Part shown: piece by piece, positions 1 to 6,203 of the stretch
Layout: each line of letters opens with the position of its first letter
Numbering within the stretch: the stretch's first letter is position 1
NCBI GenBank assembly: GCA_025934635.1
Contig: JAICWX010000128.1
Coordinates: 1-22,550, forward strand
Direction of reading: 5' to 3'
Length of the DNA stretch: 22,550 nucleotides
Origin: Streptosporangiaceae bacterium
GTDB taxonomy: Bacteria > Actinomycetota > Actinomycetes > Streptosporangiales > Streptosporangiaceae
Made by a program: the position numbers and the translations under genes
Notes under the pieces: generated by a model
What the model was told of the DNA's origin: nothing
Seen by the model: the letters and a program-made list of their open reading frames with translations, nothing else
The model's database searches: none

Positions 1-909
1 CTGGCCTGCTCCGTCGCGGTGTTCATGATCTCGATGGACAACCTCATCGTGACCAATGCGCTGGGTGACCGGTTCGGGCGCCGCCGCCTGATGATGATCG
101 GCGCCGTCCAGGGCGTCGGCGCGGCGATCACGATGCCGCTGACCGTCACGCTCATCGCCAGCGTCACCCCGTCCCGGCGCCGCGTCCTGGCACTGGTCGT
201 CCTGGCCACCGCCGGCTTGTTGGGCATCGTGTTCGGGCTGGTCCGCGGCGGCAGCCACGGCTGGACCAGCGTCCCGGTCCTGGGCGCCCTGACCGGCGGG
301 GGGCTCCTGCTCGGCGCGTTCGGGGCCTGGGAGGCACGCACCGCCCGCCCGATGCTGCCCCTGTCGCTGTTCCGCAGCCGCGGCTTCTGCGCCGCCAGCG
401 CGACCATGATGCTGACCACCATGGGCATGTTCGGCGTCATCTTCCTGGTCGCGCAGTTCCTGCAGTCGGTCCTGGGCTACACGCCGCTGGCGGCGGGCGT
501 CCACGGCCTGCCCTGGACCGCGGCCATCGAGGTCACCCCGGCCATTCCCTACGCCGACCTCGTCCCGCCCTTCCTCATCGCCGGCACCGGCCTGGGCTTC
601 TTCTTCGCGCCGATCACGCAGCTCACCCTGCGGTACGCGCCCGGGCCGCTCGAGGGCATCGCCTCCGGCACCTCCAACGCGCTGCGCCAGGCGGGCACCG
701 TGCTGGGCGTCGCCGTGCTCGCCGTCGCGGCCGCGATACTCGCCGCCAGCGCGCTGGTCATCCTGGTGGCCCCGGAGACCCGGCGGCCGGGACGGCGGGC
801 CGGCGGCGGCGCCGGCGTCAGCGAGGCGGAGCGGGCGGGGCGGGGCGGGGACACTGCCTCGTTCGGTGGCTATTTGATCTTGATCTTTGGACGGCCTGAC
901 CTGGGGTGA
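1..909 (+). pseudogene. DHA2-type MFS drug transporter, internally deleted, 5' end outside window
   Basis: The reading frame is open from base 1, so the start lies upstream; GTG at 19 is only an internal codon. Recognisable blocks of the 14-helix EmrB/QacA-type exporter family occur in correct order and frame: the helix-1 motif around MISMDNLIVTNAL, the loop motif GDRFGRRR, the AVQGVGAAITMPLT block, the LGIVFGLVRG helix, the FLVAQFLQSVLGYTPLAAG helix and the LRQAGTVLGVAVL helix. Stretches the family normally has between these blocks are missing: between NAL and GDRFGRRR, after RRRLMMIG, after TPSRRR (the helix 5-6 region), after LPWTA, and after GVAVLA. About 300 residues remain where about 480 are usual. 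The last 40 residues are low-complexity and unlike the family. The protein probably cannot transport. A decayed gene is the likely reading; a retained mini-transporter is less likely. Family assignment is firm, pseudogene status moderate. Confidence 0.7.
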
Positions 910-928
910 AATGGTGCCGGGCGGGTAG
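904..928 (+). promoter_or_regulatory. Possible SigB-type promoter before the FNT gene
   Basis: GGGT at 904-907 and GGGTAG at 923-928 are separated by 15 nt, resembling the GNNT-N14-16-GGGTA(C/T) promoters of actinomycete general-stress sigma factors. The predicted transcript start is only a few bases before the ATG at 940. The -10 box lies in the loop of a 7-bp inverted repeat (917-937, arms CCGGGCG and CGCCCGG). GC-rich DNA gives such boxes by chance. Confidence 0.3.
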
Positions 929-939
929 AGCGCCCGGGC

Positions 940-1752
940 ATGACATCCGAGGAAGAGGGCTCGCCCGGGTCCGGTGACCGGCCCCGGGAGCCGGCCGTCG
1001 AGGAGGCGTTCGACCGGCTGGTCGCCGAGGGCAGCGACCGGCTGGACCGGCCCCTGGTCCCGCTGATCGCCACCGGCTTCGTCGGCGGCATCGACGTCGG
1101 CGTGGGCGTGCTGGCCTACCTGGTGGTCGACCACCAGACCGGGCAGCCGCTGCTGGCCGCGGCCGCGTTCCCGGTCGGGTTCATCGCGCTGCTGCTGGCC
1201 CGCAGCGAGCTGTTCACCGAGAACTTCCTGGTGCCGGTTACGGCGCGGATCGCCGGCCGCGGTTCGTGGGCCCGCCTGATCCGGCTCTGGCTGGTCACGC
1301 TGGCCGCGAACCTGGCGGGCGGGATCGTGATGGCCGCCATGATCGTCTATGCGCGGCCGGACCTGCGGCCGCTCGCGGCCGAGACGGGGAAGCATTACGC
1401 CACGCTCGGCGTCTCCTGGCGCTCGTTCCTGCTGGCCGTCCTGGCGGGCGTCGTCATCACCCTGCTGACCCGGATGCAGCACGCCAGCGACGACCTCGGC
1501 CCCAAGCTGGTGGCCGGCGTCGCCCTGTCGTTCGTGCTGGTCGCCGCGCAGCTGTTCCACTCGGTGCTGGACTCGATCGTGATGTTCACCGGGCTGCTGA
1601 GCGGGCAGGCCGGGTACACCTGGGCCGACTGGGCGCGGGCGCTGGCCTGGGCCGGGTTCGGCAACCTGGTCGGCGGCATCGGGCTGGTGACCTCCATCAG
1701 GCTGCTGCAGACGCCGCACCGGGTGGCCGAGGAACGCGACGGCCAGGGGTGA
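940..1752 (+). CDS. Formate/nitrite transporter (FNT) family protein, YfdC-like
   Basis: This 270-aa integral membrane protein belongs to the FNT channel family, which passes small monovalent anions or their acids (formate, nitrite, hydrosulfide) across the cytoplasmic membrane. Hydrophobic segments lie near residues 40-63, 72-88, 113-137, 161-177, 189-206 and 235-255, matching the six-helix pentameric fold. Family marks include SELFTENFLVPV (89-100), the central histidine in QLFHSVLDS (H207) and GNLVGG (241-246). The acidic 30-residue N-terminus and the ELFTEN motif resemble the YfdC branch, whose substrate is not settled, so formate or nitrite should not be assumed. ATG 940 is the first start that keeps the whole domain. 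No good Shine-Dalgarno is visible, and the start sits directly after a GC hairpin. No formate or nitrite enzyme is nearby. Confidence 0.85.
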   Translation: MTSEEEGSPGSGDRPREPAVEEAFDRLVAEGSDRLDRPLVPLIATGFVGGIDVGVGVLAYLVVDHQTGQPLLAAAAFPVGFIALLLARSELFTENFLVPVTARIAGRGSWARLIRLWLVTLAANLAGGIVMAAMIVYARPDLRPLAAETGKHYATLGVSWRSFLLAVLAGVVITLLTRMQHASDDLGPKLVAGVALSFVLVAAQLFHSVLDSIVMFTGLLSGQAGYTWADWARALAWAGFGNLVGGIGLVTSIRLLQTPHRVAEERDGQG

Positions 1753-1784
1753 GGGACTGGGCTTTCCCGGCGCGCTTGCTCGGG

Positions 1785-1803
1785 CCGCGCTTTCTTGGCG
1801 CGG
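1785..1803 (+). terminator. Weak hairpin after the FNT gene
   Basis: A 6-bp perfect stem (CCGCGC/GCGCGG) encloses a 7-nt T-rich loop, 33 nt after the FNT stop codon. There is no U tract, so this is at best a weak terminator-like structure. Confidence 0.25.
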
Positions 1804-1807
1804 TCGC

Positions 1808-1832
1808 GTTAGAGCCGGACTTTCGCGGGTAG
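1808..1832 (+). promoter_or_regulatory. Possible SigB-type promoter for the holin-X/DUF3618 operon
   Basis: GTTA at 1808-1811 and GGGTAG at 1827-1832 are separated by 15 nt. This fits the GTTT-N14-16-GGGTAT type of actinomycete stress promoter. It would give a leader of about 30 nt before ATG 1873, which has a GGGGGCGG purine run just upstream. Confidence 0.4.
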
Positions 1833-1872
1833 CGCACCAGACTCCGAAGAGTTAGCGAAGGGGGCGGTCCAG

Positions 1873-2310
1873 ATGGAACGTTCAAGTCAGGTGACGCAGG
1901 TTCCTGCGGCGCGTGTTCCCGAGACGCACGACCACTCCACCGGGGAACTCGTCAAGATGATGACCGAGCAGATGTCCGTGCTGGTCCGGGACGAGATGAA
2001 GCTCGCCCAGCTCGAGATGACCCGCAAGGGGAAGCAGGCGGCCCTGGGGGCCGGGATGTTCGGTGCGGCCGGGCTGGTCGCCTTCTACGGTGTCGGCTGC
2101 CTGCTGGCCTGCGTGATCATCGCCATCAGCGGGGTGGTGGCCGCCTGGCTGGCCGCGCTGATCGTCGGGGCCGCCCTGCTCGCTACCGCCGGCATCGCGG
2201 CGCTGCTGGGCAAGAGCCGCCTGCAGCGCGCTACTCCCCCGGTGCCCAAGGAGGCCGTGGCCAGCGCCAAGGCCGACGTCGAGGAGATCAAGGAAAGGGC
2301 GCACCGGTGA
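1873..2310 (+). CDS. Phage holin family protein (holin superfamily III, holin-X)
   Basis: This 145-aa membrane protein is of the actinobacterial holin-X type (formerly DUF1469). The soluble N-terminus has the hallmark amphipathic helix TGELVKMMTEQMSVLVRDEMKLAQLEMTRKG (residues 23-53, shown here as the family's most conserved part). Two hydrophobic helices follow at about 56-84 and 88-112, then a charged C-terminal tail rich in A, K and E. Despite the family name, chromosomal members are not lysis proteins. They usually sit next to DUF3618 genes, as here, and are thought to act in envelope or osmotic stress; the molecular role is unknown. The gene overlaps the next one by 4 bases (GTGA), so the two are translationally coupled. 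ATG 1873 follows a purine-rich stretch (GAAGGGGGCGG). Confidence 0.85.
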   Translation: MERSSQVTQVPAARVPETHDHSTGELVKMMTEQMSVLVRDEMKLAQLEMTRKGKQAALGAGMFGAAGLVAFYGVGCLLACVIIAISGVVAAWLAALIVGAALLATAGIAALLGKSRLQRATPPVPKEAVASAKADVEEIKERAHR

Positions 2311-2759
2311 GCGAGCCGCAAAGCCAAGAGGAAATTCAGCAGGAGATCGAGCAGACCAGGGAGCGGCTCGGCGAGACCGTCGAGGAACTGGTCGCCAAGG
2401 CCGACGTCAAGGCCAGGGCTAGCGCCAAGGCCGCCGAGGTGAAGACGGCGGCGCAGGACAAGGCAGCCGAGGTGAGGTCGGCCGCCCAGGACAAGGCGGC
2501 CGAGGTCAAGACGAAGGCGCAGGATGCGGCGGCCAAGGTGAAGACGGCCGCGCAGGACAAGGCGGCCGTGGTCAAGACCTCGGCGCAGGACAGGGCGGGC
2601 GCGTTGCCTGAGCCAGTGAAGACGGTGGGGGCCAAGGCAGCGGAGTTTTCCGGGCGGGTGAACCAGAACGAACTGGTGCGGCGGCGCTGGCCGGTCGCGG
2701 TGGCTGCCGCGGTGGCGGTGGCGGGAATCGTGATCGTGTGGCGGCGCCGGAAGTCGTGA
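2307..2759 (+). CDS. DUF3618 protein with LEA-like 11-mer repeats
   Basis: This 150-aa protein starts with GTG 2307, which overlaps the holin-X stop. Residues 8-35 match DUF3618 (EEIQQEIEQTRERLGETVEELVAKADV). Residues 41-95 are five tandem 11-residue repeats on the theme KAAEVKTAAQD, predicted to form a long amphipathic helix of the kind seen in late-embryogenesis-abundant and apolipoprotein-like proteins. A single C-terminal transmembrane helix (about 128-144) ends in WRRRKS, a positive-inside anchor. The protein would therefore be tail-anchored with a cytoplasmic coil near the membrane. Co-occurrence with holin-X is typical and suggests a joint structural or stress role at the membrane; no enzymatic motif is present. 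Repeat copies differ slightly in codon use, so the array is not a very recent expansion. Confidence 0.85.
   Translation: MSEPQSQEEIQQEIEQTRERLGETVEELVAKADVKARASAKAAEVKTAAQDKAAEVRSAAQDKAAEVKTKAQDAAAKVKTAAQDKAAVVKTSAQDRAGALPEPVKTVGAKAAEFSGRVNQNELVRRRWPVAVAAAVAVAGIVIVWRRRKS
2427..2591 (+). repeat. Five tandem 33-bp coding repeats (KAAEVKTAAQD units)
   Basis: In-frame units encode KAAEVKTAAQD, KAAEVRSAAQD, KAAEVKTKAQD, AAAKVKTAAQD and KAAVVKTSAQD. The period of 11 residues fits a right-handed amphipathic helix with charged residues on one face. Confidence 0.85.
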
Positions 2760-2782
2760 CCCCTACGGAAGTCGTGACCCCT
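2748..2782 (+). repeat. Tandem duplication of the DUF3618 3' end including its stop codon
   Basis: A 17-bp unit (CGGAAGTCGTGACCCCT) occurs at 2748-2764 and identically at 2766-2782. The unit carries the last codons and the TGA stop, so a second Arg-Lys-Ser-stop string lies just downstream of the real end. This looks like replication slippage. Confidence 0.8.
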
Positions 2783-2853
2783 GCGGGAGAGCGCCGGCCT
2801 CATCTTCCGCATCCGCACCACAGCTCACGCCCGTCACTGACCCGGCTCCCGGT

Positions 2854-2918
2854 TAACGGCATTGATGCTCCATCCATGCCGCTGGAACAGCATTGACGCT
2901 CCATCCATGCCGCTAACG
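2854..2918. repeat. Paired palindromic repeat element, copy A
   Basis: Two 19-bp units, CATTGATG-CTC-CATCCATG (2860-2878) and CATTGACG-CTC-CATCCATG (2891-2909), start 31 bp apart. They are flanked by TTAACGGC on the left and GCCGCTAACGG on the right, so the whole block is also an imperfect inverted repeat. A second block of the same design lies at 21665-21724. The surrounding non-coding stretch 2760-3040 otherwise holds only the duplicated stop (to 2782), a CCATGA-GCA-TCATGG inverted repeat (2975-2989) and the start of the 10-bp tandem array. Confidence 0.7.
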
Positions 2919-3008
2919 GGCCTCGCTGCAACGGGCCCGGATGTGACGGACTGACACCAGGCGCATCACGGGCACCATGAGCATCATGGGCAGCACCCGG
3001 GCTTATCA

Positions 3009-3049
3009 GGTCGGGTCAGGTCAGGTCGAGTCAGGTCGAGTCAGGTCGG
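3009..3049. repeat. Four 10-bp tandem repeats across the MFS stop codon
   Basis: Units on the pattern GGTCRGGTCR/AGTCAGGTCG repeat with a 10-bp period from 3009. The stop codon of the minus-strand MFS gene (3041-3043) lies inside the array. An adjacent hexamer run, TCGCCA four times on the minus strand (about 3060-3084), encodes the Ser-Pro tail of that protein. Confidence 0.75.
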
Positions 3050-4261
3050 CGGCAGTGTCGGCGATGGCGATGGCGATGGCGATGTGCGGGCTGGGCGGAA
3101 AGAGCTGGCGGCGGCGAAGGCGGCGCCGAACAGGGCGACCAGGAGCCACAGGGAGTTGATCAGGCCGGCCGACTGGGCGAGCAGGCCGATGGCGGGCGGT
3201 CCGGCGAGGTTGGCGAAGTAGCCGATGGAGGAGACGACGCTGACCCGCGCGACCGGGTCGGGTCCGCTCTCCGCGGCCGCGGACGTGCCGAGGGGGAAGC
3301 CCATGGAGACGCCGACCGCCCACAGCAGCACGCCGGCCAGGACGATCCAGCGGTTCCCGGCCTCGATGAACAGGACCATGCCGACGACCCCCAGGGCGGT
3401 GGTGACGCGGATGGTGCGGACGCGTCCGAGGCGGTCGACGATGGGGCCGCCGAAGATGCGGGTGAGCGCCTCGCCGGCCGCGAACGCGGTGACGAACAGC
3501 GCGGCGACCGCGGCGGTCTGCCCCTTGCCGGTCCGGGCGGCCAGGCTGAGCCAGTTGCCGGCCGTGCCCTCGCCGAGCTCGACGCCGAGCATGACGACGC
3601 CGATGAGCAGCAGCCGCCAGTCCAGCCAGCCGCGGAGCCAGTGCCGGAGCTTCGCGGCCCGGTCCGGCGACGGCTGCTCATCCGGTGCGTGCTGCCCGTC
3701 CGGTATACCCCTCGCCACCACCAGGGCGGCCGCCGCGACGAGGGCGGCTTCGGCGATGATCTGCCCGGCCGGGGAAATGCCCAGGGCCGCGCAGGCCGCG
3801 CCGATCCCCGACCCGGCGGCGACCCCGACGGACCAGGCGGCGTGCATCATCGGCATCAGGGTGCGCGCCACGATCCGCTCGACGGCGGCGCCCTCCACGT
3901 TGATCAGCACGTCGAGCGTGCCGACGCCGAACCCGGCGATCACGAAGGCGGCCGCCAGCAGCGGAACCGATGTCAGGAGGAGGGCCAGGCCCATGACGGC
4001 CAGGGCGGCGGCGATGAGCAGGAGCGCTCCGGTGACGGCCCGGCGGCCGCCCAGCTTGTGCAGGACCGGGGTCGAGGCGAGCAGCCCGAGGATGGCCCCG
4101 ACGGTCACCCCGGCCAGGAGCAGCCCGATCGTGGCGGTGTCGATGCCCAGGCTGGCCTTGATGGCCGGCAGCCGCGGCCCCCAGGCCGAGACGGTGATCC
4201 CGCCCAGGCCGAACGCGGCCGTGATCGTCCAGCGCCAGCGGCGGTGGCTCGGAGCGGTCAT
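3041..4261 (-). CDS. MFS transporter, YbjJ-like
   Basis: This 406-aa protein has about 12 hydrophobic helices. The N-terminus has the YbjJ-type signature WGPRLPAIKASLGIDTATIG in helix 1 to loop 1, followed by a loop 2-3 motif LHKLGGRR, and in the second half the repeat-equivalent FGGPIVDRLGRVRTIR. Substrate is unknown; YbjJ-like proteins are poorly characterised MFS members. ATG 4261 overlaps the stop of the upstream lysoplasmalogenase gene (ATGA, 4 bases), so the two are translationally coupled. The frame stays open far beyond this start into the antisense of other genes, but there is no MFS homology upstream of MTAPSHRRW. The C-terminus ends in a Ser-Pro repeat encoded by a hexanucleotide microsatellite, so its length may vary between strains. 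Confidence 0.85.
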   Translation of the reverse strand: MTAPSHRRWRWTITAAFGLGGITVSAWGPRLPAIKASLGIDTATIGLLLAGVTVGAILGLLASTPVLHKLGGRRAVTGALLLIAAALAVMGLALLLTSVPLLAAAFVIAGFGVGTLDVLINVEGAAVERIVARTLMPMMHAAWSVGVAAGSGIGAACAALGISPAGQIIAEAALVAAAALVVARGIPDGQHAPDEQPSPDRAAKLRHWLRGWLDWRLLLIGVVMLGVELGEGTAGNWLSLAARTGKGQTAAVAALFVTAFAAGEALTRIFGGPIVDRLGRVRTIRVTTALGVVGMVLFIEAGNRWIVLAGVLLWAVGVSMGFPLGTSAAAESGPDPVARVSVVSSIGYFANLAGPPAIGLLAQSAGLINSLWLLVALFGAAFAAASSFRPARTSPSPSPSPTLPPT

Positions 4262-4842
4262 CCGGCGAGGAGGGCCTGGGCGGTGGTGTAGGTCGCCATC
4301 ACCAGGCCCTCGTGGACGGGCAGCTTCAGGCCGCCGAACTTCTCCAGCGCGAGCAGCGTGTCCGAGGTCAGGAACAGCGCACCGCCGGCCGCCGTCCGCG
4401 GCGAGCCGGTATCGAGGGCCGTGAGCGCCATCGCGAGCAGGGCAGCGCTGTAGACCAGGACCGGGATCCGGTTGGGTCCGGTGCGCTTCCATAGATAGGC
4501 GTTCATCGCGCCGAACGCAGCCACCGGCGGCACGGCCAGGGCCGGGTGGGTCCGCAGGTAACCGCCGCCGGGCCGCTGGCGCAGGGCGGCGATCCAGGCC
4601 AGGTGGCCGGCCAGGAAGCTCACCAGCCCGGCCGTGAAGGCGTTCTCGCCGGGGGCGAGCAAGGCCACGTCGCCCGCGGCGCCCAGGGCGAGCGCCCGCT
4701 GTGCCCGGCGGTCGCGGCCCGCCATCAGCACCGGCATCAGCAGCGGCTTGGTCAGCCAGCGTTCGCGGTCGCGCCCGGCCGCGGCGAGCAGCGTGTCGGC
4801 CGCTGCGAGAGCCGCGTACACAGCAGTGGCACGACGGGCCAT
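4258..4842 (-). CDS. Lysoplasmalogenase (YhhN/TMEM86 family)
   Basis: This 194-aa polytopic membrane protein belongs to the YhhN family, whose characterised members hydrolyse the vinyl-ether bond of lysoplasmalogens to give an aldehyde and glycerophospho-ethanolamine or -choline. Family marks are KPLLMPVLM (32-40), the AAGDVALL motif with conserved Asp58, FLAGHLAWI (76-84), the FLTSDTLLALEKF block and the final helix VMATYTTAQALL. It is slightly shorter than the usual 200-220 residues but keeps all blocks. The start is firm: ATG 4842 lies behind a strong AGGAGGTGCCGG ribosome site. It is the first gene of a two-gene operon with the YbjJ-like MFS gene. Bacterial enzymatic activity is inferred from animal and Legionella relatives. 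Actinomycetes rarely make plasmalogens, so the true substrate may be another alkenyl or lysolipid. Confidence 0.8.
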   Translation of the reverse strand: MARRATAVYAALAAADTLLAAAGRDRERWLTKPLLMPVLMAGRDRRAQRALALGAAGDVALLAPGENAFTAGLVSFLAGHLAWIAALRQRPGGGYLRTHPALAVPPVAAFGAMNAYLWKRTGPNRIPVLVYSAALLAMALTALDTGSPRTAAGGALFLTSDTLLALEKFGGLKLPVHEGLVMATYTTAQALLAG

Positions 4843-4988
4843 CCGGCACCTCCTGAGTCGCCGCCAGCCTACGCCTGGCCGGATATGACAGGATGCGAGC
4901 GTGCGGGTGGTGGCGGCGGGGGCTTGGGCGGGCTTGATGGAAGGCGCGCTGCGCTCCGGCGCCCGGGCCGCGGACGAGGTCCTCCCGC

Positions 4989-6203
4989 ATGCCGTCTCCT
5001 GAGCCGCACGCCGCGGCGCCCGCGCCGGGCGCCGCCGAGGCGCGGGCTGGCTCGGTCTGGCGGATGCCCGGGATGCCGTGGCTGATCGGCGCCGCGACGC
5101 TGTGGTTCTCCGGGTACGCGCTGCTGGTGTCGGTCGCGCCGCTGTGGGCGATCCATGGCGGCAGCGGCAGCCTGGGCGCCGGGCTGGTCACCGGGGTCAT
5201 GATGGCCTGCACGGTGCTGGCCCAGCTGTCGATGCGCCGCCTGCTGGCCGGGCTGGGATGGCGCTGGACGCTCGTGCTGGGATCGGGGTTGCTCGGGCTG
5301 CCCGCCCTCGGGCACCTGGCCACCGACCAGCTCTGGGCGGTCACGGGCCTGGCCGCGCTGCGCGGCCTCGGGTTCGGCGTGATCACGGTGTGCGGGGCGA
5401 CCGCCGTGGCCGCCCTGGTCGAGCCGAGCCGCCGCGGACGGGCCCTCGGCGCGTTCGGCCTGTCGAGCGCCGCGCCGCAGTTCGTCCTGGTCCCGGCCGC
5501 CCCCTGGCTCGCCGAGCGGGCCGGGTTCTGGCTCGTCTTCGTGCTCGCCGCCGTGCCCGCGCTGGCCATGCCGCTGGCCGGGCCGATCGCGCGGACGGCC
5601 GGTGACAGCGGCCGTGCCCCGGCCGGCGGCTCCGGCCCCGGCCCGGCGGCTTTGCGGCGCGTGCTGGCCGGGCCGATCGCGGCGCTGGCCGTGATCACCG
5701 CGTCGGGCGGGGCCATCCTCACGTTCGCGCCGCACATCCTGGCCAGCCCGGCCCTGGTCTTCTGGGGGCTGTTCGCGTTCACCGGCGCGGCCGCGGTCAG
5801 CCGGTGGGCGGTCGGCGGGATCGCGGACCGGTTCGGGCCCGCTCCGGCGCTCGCCCCGCTCCTGTTCACCGGCGCGGTGGGGCTGGCCGCGATCGGCCTG
5901 CGGGCGGACGGCGTCCACGACGCCGGGGCCCGCGCCCTGGTCATCGCGGGCCTGTTCGTGGCGGGGATCGCGTACGGCGGCGTGCAGAACCTGACGCTGG
6001 CGCAGGCGTTCAGCGCCGCCGGGGAACCGGCCCGGGCCACGGTCAGCGTGGTGTGGAATCTCAGCTTCGACGCCGGGACCGGGATCGGCGCGTTCGGGAC
6101 CGGCGCCATCGCGACCGCGACCTCGTATCCGGTCGCGTTCGCCGTTCTCGCGCTGGCCGTCGCGGTCGCGGGCGTCGGCTGGGCCGTCAGGACCCGGTCG
6201 TGA
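4989..6203 (+). CDS. MFS transporter
   Basis: This 404-aa protein has about 12 hydrophobic helices beginning near residue 30 after an Ala/Pro-rich leader. The loop 2-3 motif is degenerate (MRRLLAGLGWRW). Loop 8-9 carries GGIADRFGP, a standard MFS motif A repeat. GGVQNLTLAQAFSAAGEPARATVSVVWN near the C-terminus resembles helices 10-11 of the YfcJ/SET-like drug and metallophore exporters; the substrate is not determined. ATG 4989 was chosen as the first start before the helices, but the upstream CCTCCCGC gives little ribosome-binding support. A 33-codon GTG-started frame (4901-5002) ends inside the 5' end of this gene and could be a coupling leader; support is weak. Its 3' end overlaps the convergent DMT gene by 17 bases. 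Confidence 0.8.
   Translation: MPSPEPHAAAPAPGAAEARAGSVWRMPGMPWLIGAATLWFSGYALLVSVAPLWAIHGGSGSLGAGLVTGVMMACTVLAQLSMRRLLAGLGWRWTLVLGSGLLGLPALGHLATDQLWAVTGLAALRGLGFGVITVCGATAVAALVEPSRRGRALGAFGLSSAAPQFVLVPAAPWLAERAGFWLVFVLAAVPALAMPLAGPIARTAGDSGRAPAGGSGPGPAALRRVLAGPIAALAVITASGGAILTFAPHILASPALVFWGLFAFTGAAAVSRWAVGGIADRFGPAPALAPLLFTGAVGLAAIGLRADGVHDAGARALVIAGLFVAGIAYGGVQNLTLAQAFSAAGEPARATVSVVWNLSFDAGTGIGAFGTGAIATATSYPVAFAVLALAVAVAGVGWAVRTRS

Noticed and set aside
1873..2310. Prophage lysis region suggested by the holin-family name
   Set aside because: No endolysin or phage gene is near, and holin-X/DUF3618 pairs are ordinary chromosomal genes in actinomycetes.
2860..2909. CRISPR-like pair of repeats
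   Set aside because: Only two units, with a 12-bp spacer, each itself nearly palindromic, and no cas genes nearby.
4901..5002. 33-codon GTG-started leader frame overlapping the second MFS gene
   Set aside because: No clear ribosome site or conserved sequence; in GC-rich DNA such short frames are common. Mentioned only as a weak possibility.
4869..5918. 349-aa minus-strand open frame
   Set aside because: Composition is Arg/Gly/Gln/Pro-rich with no hydrophobic core, the typical shadow of a GC-rich membrane protein gene on the other strand.
4262..6109. Long minus-strand open frame joined to the front of the YbjJ-like MFS gene
   Set aside because: It runs antisense through the lysoplasmalogenase and second MFS genes and has no family resemblance. 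The MFS homology begins at ATG 4261, which overlaps the upstream stop.
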